Origin: Dermatemys mawii
Taxonomy: Eukaryota > Chordata > Testudines > Dermatemydidae
Direction: 5' to 3'
DNA length: 64,000 nucleotides
NCBI GenBank assembly: GCA_007922305.1
Contig: ML677351.1
Location: 14,054,749 to 14,118,748 of the forward strand
Of the stretch, positions 12,308 to 23,816 are shown piece after piece (position 1 is the first letter of the stretch; every line of letters begins with the position of its first letter). Under the pieces are notes generated by a model. The model ran no database searches, was not told the DNA's origin, and saw only the letters and a program-made list of their open reading frames with translations. The position numbers and the translations under genes were made by a program.

Positions 12308-13235
12308 TAGACTCACACTTTAAGGTCAGAAGGGACCATTATGATCATCTAGTCTGATTCCTGCACAACGCAGGCCACAGAATCTCACCCACCCACTCCT
12401 GCAATAAAGCTCTCACCTATGTCTGAGCTATTGAAGTCCTCCAATCATGGTTTAAAGACTTTAAGATGCAGAGAATGGTCCAGCAAGTGACCCATGCCCC
12501 ACGCTGCAGAGGAAGGCAAAAAAACCCAACCAAAAAAAACCAAAACCCCAGGGCTTCTGCCAGTCTGCCCTGGAGGAAAATTCTTTCCCGACCCCAAATA
12601 TGGTGATCAGCTGAATCCTGAGCATGTGGGCAAGACCCACCAGGCAGACACCCAGGAAAGAATTCTCTGTAGTAAATCAGATCCCACCCCATCCAACATC
12701 CCATCACAGGCTATCAGGCCCATCTACCACGAATAGTCAAAGATCAATTAATTGCCAAAATTATGTTATCTCATCAAACCATCTCCTCCATAAACTTATC
12801 GAGCTTAATCTTGAAGCCAAATAGGTCTGTTGCCCCCACTGCTTCCCTGGGAAGGCTGTTCCGGAACATCACTCCTCTGGTGGTTAGAAATCTTCATCTA
12901 ATTTCAAGTCTAAACTTCCTGATGGTTAATTTATATCCATTTGTTCTTGTGTCCACATTGGTACTGAGCTTAAATAATTCCTCTCCCTCCCGGGTATTTA
13001 TCCTTCTGATATATTTATAGAGAAGAATCATATCTCCCCCTCAGCCTTCTTTTGGTTAAGCTAAACAAGCCAAGCTCTTCAAGTCTCCTTTCATAAGACA
13101 GGTTTTCCATTCCTCAGGTCATCCTAGTAGCCCTTTTCTGTACCTGTTCCAGTGTGAATTCATCCTTCTTAAACATGACAAGACCAGAACTGCACACAGT
13201 ATTCCAGATGAGGTCTTGCCAGTGCCTTGTATTAC
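12308..13235 (-). mobile_element. CR1-like LINE fragment, non-coding 3' portion
   Basis: Reads in reverse: the 3' end lies at the left (AAGGTCAGAAGGGACCATTATG). Minus-strand frames retain weak similarity to the CR1 C-terminal region (an FLTTRG...NSLPREAVGA stretch near 12830-12900), but stops are frequent. The same 3' end recurs at 39358 and 43658. Confidence 0.7.
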
Positions 13236-13239
13236 GGTA

Positions 13240-16170
13240 ATAACACTTCTGGCAGAGACTCAGGGAGAGAGGAGAGGTACTGGAAATTCTCTATCTATTT
13301 TAGAGACAAGCATCCTTTCCTGTGCTAGTTGGTTAATGCACCCTCCAAATCCCCAGTCCTTTGTTATTCTTTTCTAAATTGAATCTTATTCTCTTTCTGG
13401 AAATGAGGTTGCCAAAATTCAACAATGATTCCTAATGGGATCTCAACGACACCGAGCAGGATAACCACATCCCTACTTTGATGTGCTCTCTCAGCATACA
13501 CAGCCCAAAAACCCCTATATTCATTTTCCCCCACACCCACAAGTGGCTTTTTTTTAAAGCCAAAGATGAATAGAGTCAGCAGCTCTCTCTTCTAGCTCTC
13601 TCTCTCTCCCCATCTTTGGGGATCAAGACCCATACATTTCTTTCCACATAAACCTATATCAAGAGGATCTTTAAGAAATACATCTCCATCCACAACTGCA
13701 TGGCATTTTTATCTTATCCCATACCTGCCTGACACCTTATCTTGGAGATTATCTCCTCACACATACATTCAACACCCTCTACCCCCTGTAATGATATGTT
13801 CTCTTGAAATACATTATCCAGCCTCTCCGTGTCTGTGTGTAGCATGAAGTTCCAGACAAGATGCAGTGTCTGGTAAACAGACATACAAAGCTGGAACTTG
13901 AGCGGTGTTGAAACCTGTATTTTTACTATTTACCATTGTGCTTGCAAAATAAGCACCTGTGGTTAAGTAAGGGAAGGGGGTATCATGACATGTGGAATCC
14001 CCTCAGACATGAGGCATCTAAATTCCACTCAACATGTATCTGATGATTGCCTCTTAAAGACCCCTTCACTCCCATCCTCCATGCAAAGTCTGTTTTCCTC
14101 CTTGTGCTTTTACATTTATTTTTTTTTTACTTTGTCCTATTAATTCTTCTGCGTTTGGTGGTAGTTTTCATACTGAGATCTTCCCCTTTCAAAAGGAAAG
14201 AAAACTGAATCGTAAACTCAGCAAAAAAAAGGTTAATAAAAATACCTTCCCCACAGAGTTAGGAATCAGCTCCTCTGTCTGTCTGTCACATGCCATTCAC
14301 TGGTCATCCAACCTCTCCCTCAGAGATAATAGTACTGAGCAGTAGTATCTCCAGTGGGGCCTACATGGTTATCCCAATAACAATGCTGAGAGTTGCTGTT
14401 AAGTTAACATCCCCGATAGTGGATATACCTTCTTAGTAATGAGCCACATGAGGAAGCTTCATCAATAAAAGGCACAGGAGAGCACAGAATGCAGCAATAA
14501 TAGGAAACAGACACCAGATTAGTCAGATACTTAACAGGGAAATGCTCATCCATATGAAAAAATTAATATCCCAGGCACTCCCCTCCCACCTGTTAGTTCT
14601 CAATTACTGTGCCCATTACTAGTAGTATTGAAATAGCACCTAGAACGTTCAGCCAAGATGGGGGCTCCATTCTGCATATTAAGAGACAATTCCTACACTG
14701 AAGAGCTTCCCAGCTAAACAAACAGAAGGGTTAGAGGGAGAAATAAAGAACCACAGGTAGTGATGGGACTTAGAGCAAGGCACAGAACCCAGGTCTCCAG
14801 ATGCACAATCTATTGTTCCATCTACTAGGCCATAGTGTGGCAGAGCTAAGATTTCATACACTACAGAGTGCAGTTGACTAACTTTCCCAATGTCTAAAGA
14901 GAGCTCCTGAATGAGAGCACGTTGGCTGAAGTTCAATCCAGAGTCAGTGCTGGGGAGCTGGAGGGACACATGAAAGAGTCAATAGCTGACATCTTCCTTA
15001 AGGTGTTCAGTCATGTTAGTGTAGGTTGTAGTATAGGAATCCTTTTAGTTTCTCTATGGAAAACTCAGCTAGTGAAAAGTGCAGTTATCTGCTTAGTAAA
15101 TAGCAATATCTCTCACATGGAGCATGTTGCTGCTTTGTGGACAGAACTGTGCTGCCTTCCTGACTATCCTATAGACTGCCATGGCTTCATGTTTGTTTAT
15201 TGCAAATCTAGTGCATGGGGTCAAGCTATGTATAGTTTGGCTTTAGAGGCTGCCTGTCCCCTGAAACTTGCTATCAGCAAAGGAGACCAGCTAGGACAAT
15301 CTTCCTGACAGTCCTGCAAGCACACCCCTAATTCCCCCTCAGAGGCACCAGCCCCCTTGGTTAATAAATACCTCAGGTGCTTCTTTTAGTTTAAGGCTCT
15401 TAACAGAAGAGACTAAATCATAAACCCCATCTTGACTCTCAGACACACTTCTTCTTTTACAGTCTAACAGCAGCAACATTACCTATATCCTCTGATAGCA
15501 GACCCCCTTCCCTTCCAAACTGAAGTGAGCCCCTAGGGCTGCTCAGCTGCCTAGATCATGTCTAGTCATTGGCAGGTTAACAAGGCCCACCTGCCAAACA
15601 AACCCTATTGTTTAAACCCTGCTGCTCCTGGATTAAGGGAGACAGCTGTAATGGGGTTTGTCTCATGGGTGGGGTATTATTGATCTAGGAGTCCTCCTCT
15701 GAATCCCAGCCAGTGAGTTCAGCCCATCATTAGTGTCCAGCTGTGAACTCTGGGGACTGGAGAAAGGGCACTGTGCAGTTTACAGGACCCTCCGCTCTGG
15801 AGTTCCTGTCCACCATTAGTCAGACAGGGCTCAAGTTTGTTATCTTTCCAGGCACATTGTAAGTCCTATGTGTCTCAAAGCGTTATGCTGCCACCCAACA
15901 CCCAGATTCTCAAAGGGTTTTGGTGCTTGACTCACATTGACTTAAATGGGAGTTAGATACCTGCATGCCTTCCACTGATAAGCAATAGCAAAGGCACTAG
16001 TGGATTTCACAGAGTCTCTGGCACTTCTCCCTTTTCGGGGTCAAACCTGTACTTAGGGCAGGGCTTTGGAAAGGAGCTGGGAGGGGATTCAGACTAGATG
16101 TGGGAGGTCATGTTGTTAGCATCACAGATGGCGAAACGGCTCTCTCACAGTGGAAGGTTTTGGTAACAAT
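13240..16170. other. intergenic apart from one SINE relic
   Basis: Pyrimidine-rich stretches (CT runs near 13590-13612) and the SINE-like relic at 14630-14850. A 128-codon plus-strand frame at 14922-15308 shows no domain and no splice context, so it is not called a gene. Confidence 0.5.
14630..14850 (-). mobile_element. MIR-like SINE relic
   Basis: AATAGCACCTAGAACGTTCAG, GAGACAATTCCTACACTGAA, ACAGAACCCAGGTCTCCAG and TCTACTAGGCCATAG occur in the reverse MIR-like order. Confidence 0.5.
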
Positions 16171-16179
16171 TCCTAAAGA

Positions 16180-16560
16180 TGGTCAGGCTCTGGGTTCACC
16201 TGATGTCCTCTGGCAGTTTGTTCCGTAGCTAGATCTCCTTGACTGAGAATGCTCTGTCCCCAGCTCTACCCGTTTCATTCAGGACTTTGTGCTCTGCATT
16301 GCCCCAGAGGAGTGCAGCGGTTAAGTGGTTCATAGATTGTAGTACAAGCTTTGATCTAGCTGGAAATTGATCCATTAATTGCTTTGAAGATTAGGACCAA
16401 AGCCTTAAACTGGCATCAGAAACTGTCTGGAAGCCAGTGGAAAGACTTAAACACTAGCCTGGTGTGCTCACAGCAGCCTGAGCCATGGAGATGAGGAACA
16501 ACTACATTCTGTACCAGCTGGAGCCTCTGCATTTTAGCTGGGTTTTATTTGAGGGGGCGG
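16180..16560. mobile_element. old LINE 3' fragment (L2/CR1-like)
   Basis: CTTTGAAGATTAGGACCAAAG, AACTGGCATCAGAAACTGTC, AAGCCAGTGGAAAGAC and CTGTACCAGCTGGAG occur in the order I associate with amniote L2/CR1-type 3' regions. No coding capacity remains. Class not certain. Confidence 0.5.
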
Positions 16561-16865
16561 TTACAATAAGATCAGCCTCTTTTGTGGGAATTTTTACTGT
16601 ATTCATTTTTTTGCCAGATTGTTTATTTTTTCATGGGTGATGCTTTAAAACTGCTGTACGTTATCCAACTTATGCAACTCTGATATGCAATCAATTATAC
16701 TGCAGTTAGAGTATGTGCCTTTGCAGTTTGGTATCCCTGTCAGCACCAACCTACTCATTGGCGAAGGAGAGAGTAGTGTCCAGAAGTTTGCACTTTTCAT
16801 TTCTCTTCCATTTTTCCATGTCAAGCCCCATTTGGACATGGTGCTGTTGATCTAAGCAACACCTA

Positions 16866-18230
16866 TGTAACCCTTCTGCCCATCAGAGTTGGCAGCAACA
16901 AGGGCCGGGTTCAGTATCCAGGGGTTTCATTCCAATAGCACAATACAAAAACCGGCTCGAGCCCCCACCCAGTGACCTGGGACAACCATATACCACTCCT
17001 CTGGGCGTCTGTAAGAGACAATACTTCCCCTCTCGCAAGCACAGAGTCTGAGTGTACCAAAGCCTTTTAATAACAGGGAGAAACAATGTGGCATTATATT
17101 GGGGAAACACCACAAACAAGGTTAATAAACCAAACCATGAACCAGGAGCCCCCTCCCAGCAAATAGGCCATGGCCTTCCCTTTGGCTCTTGAGTTCCACA
17201 ACCCCAAAAAGTCACTCAATAGTCCCAAAAGTCCAACAGCCCAGGAGTCTCTGTTCTTGGTCAGTGCAGAGTTCAAAAGTCAATTGGCAGAGTCTTACCT
17301 CCCAGCCTGGGTGGAAATGGAGGGTAGGGCACGGGGCACCTTACGTGGTCCGAGGCCAACTGCATCGCCTCTCTGTGGGGTTCCGCTGCAGCCCTCACTG
17401 CAATCCGCTCTGCTCTGCTCGCCAACACTCGAACTGCTCTGCAATGCCAGTCACTCCACTAGCCGTCCTGCTAGCTGACACACGGACTGCTCTGCTATGC
17501 CAGCCACACGAACTGCACTCAGGAACCACTTGGCAGAGTCCACTGCCAGTTGCACAAACTGCACCCAGGAACCTCTCGGCTGAGTCTGCTGCTTTGCTCT
17601 GCTCTGCTCGCTGCACAAGTTGCTTGGTGCCACTAATATGCCTTTAGGCCCACCCCCACTTAACAGAGTGCTTTCAGCTCTTAAGTTGGGGGGAGAGGTC
17701 AGCACCTTGACACAAATACACCAGCAGACTCAAAATGAACTCAGCTTAGCAGGCTGAACTAAGACTCCTAAAAGAATCAAAATTAGCTCTAACATTCCAC
17801 AGTGGAGAGAGGCAAGGTGCAATAGGCCTGGAGAACCCTTAGACAAGTCCCTCACCAAAAGATATAGAGACCTGCCCATAGCCTTTCTCAATCTCAGAGC
17901 ATTCTGAAGCGCGTGGCCCTTGACCAGTGAGTGCTACTTAGATGATGGCGAGTCTCTCCATCATAACAAGGGCCATATATGTATATTTCCATAGTCCTTC
18001 ATTCACACAATCAGGATAACATCACTTTATCATTCCTGCCCCAGTAACACAGAAACTGGGGCTCCCACATCAGCCGAAGTGGCCATGTGGGCTGCTGTGA
18101 GCTCAGGCTAGGTGCAGTGGGTGTGTCTATGCAAATTGATCAGCCTCAAAGTTATTTTCCAAAACTCACTGCAATTCCCATAGTTCGCCACCAGATGTCA
18201 GAATATATCTCATTCCTGACACTGCTTACA
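16866..18230 (-). mobile_element. solo LTR (TGTAAGCAG family), minus orientation
   Basis: 1365 bp, the reverse complement of 57056-58501 over nearly its whole length. Read on the minus strand it runs from TGTAAGCAGTGTCAGG to GGGCAGAAGGGTTACA. Direct flanks are CCTA on both sides (16862-16865 and 18231-18234), a 4-bp target-site duplication. No retroviral gene adjoins it, so it is a solo LTR. The ORFs inside are composition artefacts. Confidence 0.9.
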
Positions 18231-19175
18231 CCTAGCAGTACAGCGGGTATAGAACCAAATCGAATCAGGTGACAAACCAAATCACACTCTGAGAACAAAA
18301 TAAAGCTATATTTCATTATGCTCATCACCCCAGACTGCTGGGAAACAAAGATGGGAAGCAAGTCTGTAGGAGGACACACAGGTGTTGTGGTGCATCACTA
18401 GCAACTTGTCATGTGGTTGATTAGTTGGCAAGTGCGCGACAGGTGTTTACATGAGCTAGTTTCCATGGGAAGGGCAGAAGCAGTTGCAAGTTATGATCTT
18501 GAGTAGCAGTGCAGAATGTGAACAGATGTCTTTTAGTTCAAGTTCCATATTTTCTTTTCAGAATAGTAGTTCATTCAGAAGCCTCCTCAAATCACTAAAC
18601 GGCTTGAGAGCCCCAAATACTTGGGACCTTTGTGGGCTGGCCCTACTGTGCACCCTATTCCTATTCTATTTGTCTTCTACCAGGAAAGTTTGGGAGTAGA
18701 AAATCTCCATCCATTCCAATAGGGTTCAGCATCTCAATCTTTGCCCCAGTTACTAGAGTCTTCTCCATAGTGTCCATCCTATCCACTGACAAGACCCATA
18801 ACGCTCACTGGGCATTCTCTGAACTGGCCAGTCCAAATCCTAAACTTCTGTCACTTGTGGGGGCTGTTCAGATCAGTCCTGGTCCCAAGCACCTCTTGAA
18901 GCATCTTTCAGCCTGTGTCTGCTTTTTGGGAATACAAGACCATAGTCTATTTCAGATTAGACTATTTAAAAGACGGCTAGGCCTGTACCCTGGCTCTGGC
19001 AGTGGTCTTGCCTGGTGCTTCCAGAGAAAGTTTAAGAAGTCCCCTTAATGCACCTAGCAGTTGTACAATGTTGTACATAGAGGGAGGGAGGAATTTTCTC
19101 CTGAGTTTTTCACATGCTCATTTTATGCCCTAAAGCATGAACACTAGCTATTCCTTTCTGTCTGTAGTTACCGAT

Positions 19176-19366
19176 CAGAGATGGAATAAGACAGAAAGTG
19201 CAGATACATATCCAAATTTTTCTTAATTTTAAGGTGCTCCTGAGGATCCAGCTTCCTCCCATTGTAGAGTTAGGGACTATCTGCAAAATGTAGATCCAGA
19301 GCTGAAAGTTCCCAGATTTCAGGGGTGTTTTCAGGGGTGGGGGGTTTTGGCTCAGGCCCATCTCTG
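19176..19366. repeat. possible MITE with CAGAGATGG / CCATCTCTG ends
   Basis: A perfect 9-bp inverted pair bounds 191 bp of non-coding sequence. No flanking duplication was recognised, so the element call is tentative. Confidence 0.35.
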
Positions 19367-19562
19367 CTCCAGTTATTACATTATGGTTGTCACATTATGC
19401 AGCCCTTTACTTGCTCCAAACAATAGCATTTGACTCTCTCACCTACTCCAGCCTTTTGGAAAAGACCAAAAAGTAAAAGCTAGAAGTAGAAATGAGCAGC
19501 TCTGTGTTGGGGTGGCCACCCCGTACAAGGCAGAGCAGGTTAAATTAGGATAAGTAACCTGG

Positions 19563-19601
<39 letters not shown>
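19563..19601 (+). repeat. (GA)n microsatellite
   Basis: About 39 bp of GA repeats with one AAA interruption, followed by a GCGCGCG run. Confidence 0.95.
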
Positions 19602-20281
19602 CGCGCGATGGCAGGGCGTGTAGTGAGCAGCAGACGCACAGGGCGTTGGACTGACGTCGAGCTAATCCTTGGTACCCTGGCCATCAGTGGGCCCTGTGAC
19701 ATGCTCTGGTATTAAAGCTGGAAACATTTCCCCTCTGTTGTTCTGTTGAGAGGTGTGTGGAAAACCAAACTTACAAAAACTACTGTGTGGAGGTTTTCTT
19801 ATCTCTTCCTGCGATCTTGAACAATGCAGTTCAGACAAAGGCAAGAGAGGTTGAGGTCTTAACAACAGCACCCAGAACCAGAGATGCAAAAGCAATAGAT
19901 GTAGGCTTGGTGCAGCTGATGAAGGAGTAGGCAGAAACTCCGAGTTAACCACTTTCCTGACCCAGTTTCTCACTCCCCTGTCCCCTCTTGGCAATTTGAA
20001 CCTCATACTCAAACCGCTGGCTTATCAGTGATACATTTGACAGGGGAAGCGAGAACAGGCCTGCAGTGCTGTGAGGTGCTTAGAGCCTTTGCCCACACAG
20101 ATCATACTTAATGCTAAAAAAGACTCAGTACTGGTTGATGAAAGAGGACTTAAAAGCAAAGAGAAGGGCTGAGACGGTGAGAGAGGTGGGCAGCACAGAA
20201 AGGTACAGACGTACACCACAGGAGAGGGTAGAAAAGAAACTAGCCAGAGGAGATACAAAGAGCCTCCAAGATATTAGAGAA

Positions 20282-20345
20282 GATCCTCAGCTGGTGTAAT
20301 TCATTGTAGTTCTCCATTGAAGTCAATGGCACCATACTGACTTTC
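20282..20345. repeat. ancient palindromic-repeat fragment
   Basis: GATCCTCAGCTGGTGTAATT followed by CTCCATTGAAGTCAATGGC, matching in kind the segment at 37548. Confidence 0.4.
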
Positions 20346-20419
20346 CACAGCTAGCCCTTTAGTTTCAATGCATGCAGAGGCTAAGATGACTGTCTCTTGT
20401 GGGTACTTATCTGGGCCCC

Positions 20420-20640
20420 ATTACCACTGTATCTGAGCACCTCATAATCTTTAAGGTATTTACCCTCACAGCACCCATGAGCGGTAGGGCAGTGCTGTTA
20501 TCAGTGCACGTTAACAGGTGGAATTGATGTCTAGAGAGACTAAGGGACTTGCCCAGGGTCCCCCAGGAAGTCTGTAGCAGAGCATATAACTGAACCCAAA
20601 TTCCACACAGCCCAGACTAGTGCCCTAATCACTGGCCCAT
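20420..20640 (-). mobile_element. MIR relic
   Basis: GAGAGACTAAGGGACTTGCC, CAGGGTCCCCCAGGAAGTC and CCCTAATCACTGGCCC match reverse MIR. Confidence 0.65.
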
Positions 20641-21415
20641 CCTTCCGTTGTACAAAAATACACACCCCTCCCCTCAGCTTCAATACCCTTAGGTAGGGCT
20701 GACTGTGTCTTTGACAAGAGCTGATACTGTGGCAGCTATGCTCAGCAAAAGGGATGGGGTAGATTTTCTAAAGCACCTAGGTACTGTCAGTGGGACTTGT
20801 GCTTTGGAAATCCCACCCATGGTCAGATTTGCTTGGGTAGGGCCCTGGGGACTGAGGCCCTGGTTTCGGTCCTGGTGGTCACGTAGGCAGAGGGAAGGGA
20901 TGTGCCTACCCTAGAGGCATGATTCAAACAACATTAGGCAGAGTTTGAAGGGAAAGCTAAAATGGGAAGTGTCGCTCCAAACAGGACCAATGCGAGTGTT
21001 GTTCCGTGTCAGCCTCTGACAGTCCTGCAGTGCCGCTCTGGCAAGCAAGAGAGTGGATGGGAACAGGGAAGGTGGCCCAGGAATTAAAAGGAGACCTGAG
21101 ACCTGGGGAGTAGCGTGGGGAGACTGGCACATCGTGTTCCATATGATGGGGGGACTTCTCCCCTTTGGACAAACTGTGGGACAATCAGTGAACCTCACTC
21201 TGGAGGATGTTCAGGGTAAATTGAAGTTCAGAGGAGCTGTGCACACAAAAGGGGCGGCCAGTCCACAGGAGTTACGGAGGCAGCCAGGAGAATAACTGTT
21301 GTGACTGTTTCACTCTCACTGCACTGAAGCTCGGCTCAGCTTCTCAGGTGAGCGTTTTTGTGCCTGCACATTTCTCTCAGCCGTCCCTTCTGTTCAGGGG
21401 GTAACACGTAATGGG

Positions 21416-22538
21416 TGTCACGTTATTGGAATTATCTGGGATCATATAGATCATTGGTGCAACCAGGGTCCTGTAAGGGCACCAAATATTAGGTAAAAGG
21501 GGTCATATAAGGTATCTACGACCAGGTTATGATCTGCCGGTTATGATTATGTTATCTGTATGTGTGTATCAATGTTGTAGAGGAAGTTATGAATATTGGC
21601 TCTATACTGTCTGTCTTTCCAAATACTGTGGTAGGCTGTTGGGGACATTTTCAGAATCCTTGGTGTTAGCTGGGCTTACCATGCTTGATGGCCCATTAAG
21701 GACTATCAGCTACACAATGAGCTTTGTAGATGCCCGTCCACACTGGAGCTTCCCCAGGAATGTGGCCTAGCTGGTCAGCAACTGAATCTTGAAGAGTCAT
21801 GTGACTGGACTACATGGCTCTGAAACTCCATTGTACAACTGGACTCTGATTAGCAAGAAGGAGGCGGTCTCCACCCACAAGTGGAAGTCTATATAAACCT
21901 GGGAGAGGGACCCCCATTTTGTCTTCAATCTCCAGTCTCCAGCCTCTAGCCTGGCTCCTACTTCTGGTTGAGACTTTGCTACAAAGGGGCGCTCTGGCCA
22001 AAGGATTGATGACCCATTCCTTCAGGGAATGTATTCCAGAGACTCTGATTTGAACCTGCAGCTATTCTACAACTGATGCAAGCCATTACTGCATGTAATT
22101 GATTTCCTTTAACCATTTCTAACCCTCACCTATATTTTTTCCCTTGTATAATAAACCTTTAGATTTTAGATTCTAAAGGATTGGCTACAGCGTGATTTGT
22201 GGGTAAGATCTGATTTGTATATTGACCTGGGTCTGGGGCCTGATTCTTTGGAATTGGGGAGAACTGTTTTCTTTATTTGGGGTATTGGTTTTCATAACCA
22301 TTTGTCCCCAGGGCAGGTGGCTGCTGGTGATGATACTGGGAAGCTGGAGTGTCTAAGGGAATTGCTCGTGTGACTTGTGGCTAGCCAGTGGGGCGAAACC
22401 AAAGTCTTTTCTGTTTGGCTGGATTGGTTTGCCTTTAGGGCAGAGAAACCCCAGCCTTGGGCTCTAGTTGCCCTTGTGGAAGCGATTTGTCCTGATCTGA
22501 CACTCTCAGTGGGTCACACCAGGAACAGCACTGTCACA
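21416..22538 (+). mobile_element. solo LTR, second family
   Basis: Runs from TGTCACGTTATTGG to CAGCACTGTCACA (1123 bp). A TATA box TATAAA lies at 21892-21897 (in CTATATAAACCTGGGAG) and a poly(A) signal AATAAA at 22150-22155, in LTR-like order. Flanks ATGGG (21411-21415) and CTGGG (22539-22543) match at 4 of 5. No internal retroviral genes flank it. Confidence 0.72.
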
Positions 22539-23627
22539 CTGGGATGGTGACTTGCTCTGCTTTGCAACCCTTTCTCACTGTGCTCTAGTCTAGGAACCCC
22601 TTGGGGCCCCAAGTGCAGTAGAATACAGGGCTCCAGCTTCCAACCTGAGGAGAGGTAGCGCCTAGTGCTTTGCTTCGCCTCCTTTCCTTCGTCTTGTTCC
22701 TTCTCACTCCTGGATTCTTGCAGGAGTCCAAGGGAGCTGTAACTCCTTGTAATGGTGCCTTACAGTAATCTGTTGGGAGAGCTTTTCTAAGCTATTCTTC
22801 CTCATTTCCCTCCCGTTCCAAGTCTGATAACCATTCCATGCCCCCCTAAGGATGAGGCCTTGGAGGATTTTCTGCTGTCTGCATTTGGATTTTTGAGTTT
22901 TCTTTGATCCAGGCATATGGTTCTTGGCCTTTGCCCTACTGAGGGAATCAGTAGCAGATGGTCAGGGTCTTCTCTGCCTCTCAGCTTTATTTATTTATTT
23001 TTTTCACAGCTACTGCCTTTCACAGAGAGGAGTCCTCAGGCCAGATCGAGAAGAGTTGAGAGGGGGACAGGAGTGGCTAAGGGCTACTGGCTGCTGACTA
23101 CTTCCTGGCCCTTTTCCACAGAATTCTGGCAAGACCAACTTTGGTGTGCTGGAGGAGCTGGGACAATGGCACTCAGAGTCAGACTGGGGCACATTGATCC
23201 CTGCTGTCCTCTGGATGCTCTGAATGTAAAAGTGCCTTCTTTTCAAGCACTCTGCCTGGAGAATCCAGAGAGCCCAGCGAGGAAGTGAGGACTGGTCATG
23301 GTACTTGGCCCAGCTAAGGGGATCCTATGGGAACATTGAGGGTCATGCATACATGATTTGCTGGACTACAGGGATAGGCTGCAACTGTAAAGGAAGAAGT
23401 CCCATCTTAGCTGTGCTTGCTGGACTGTATAGGTAGGCTGCACACAAAGGAAGCCTGGGAAAGTGACCCTAAGGGGGAAAAGCAGGTTTCTGAACACCAT
23501 GCCAGTTACATCCTACCCCACGGACGCATTTGGTTGCTTCTGACGTCCAAGTCTCTTTCGTTAGGTAATTGCTAAATACAGTACATGTCACCAAAGAAAT
23601 CTCTCTGAACTTATGTCAACACTGCAG

Positions 23628-23816
23628 ACAGAGGTGGGACTGCACCATATGTAGATGTACCCACAGTAGCGTTGAACTAACTCACTCAACTAACAGCAGT
23701 GAAGCTGCAGCAGCACAGCCTATCCCTTCAACTTCTCCGGCTCCTGTGCTGCCATGGCTTCACCACAGTGGTGAGCTAGCTAAGGTATGTCTACATGTGC
23801 TGCGGTCACACACCGC
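23628..23816. repeat. degraded MITE-like segment
   Basis: Contains TAGATGTACCCACAGTAGCG on the left and GGTATGTCTACATGTGCTGC on the right, resembling decayed GTCTACA-type ends. Weakly supported. Confidence 0.3.

Larger units (their letters stand above)
18232..21410. other. intergenic between two solo LTRs
   Basis: Contains the GA microsatellite, the SINE relic at 20420 and a possible MITE at 19176; otherwise nothing recognised. Confidence 0.5.

Noticed and set aside
14922..15308. 128-codon plus-strand ORF
   Set aside because: No recognisable domain, no conservation evidence, and it begins within reach of a SINE relic; length is within chance expectation for 64 kb.
17189..17705. 152-codon ORF and others near 17.4 kb
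   Set aside because: They lie inside the solo LTR 16866-18230, in its GC-rich tandem region; not conserved in frame with the second LTR copy.
22704..22916. 70-codon minus-strand ORF, lysine- and arginine-rich, as an exon
   Set aside because: No splice acceptor in frame and no recognisable family; treated as chance.
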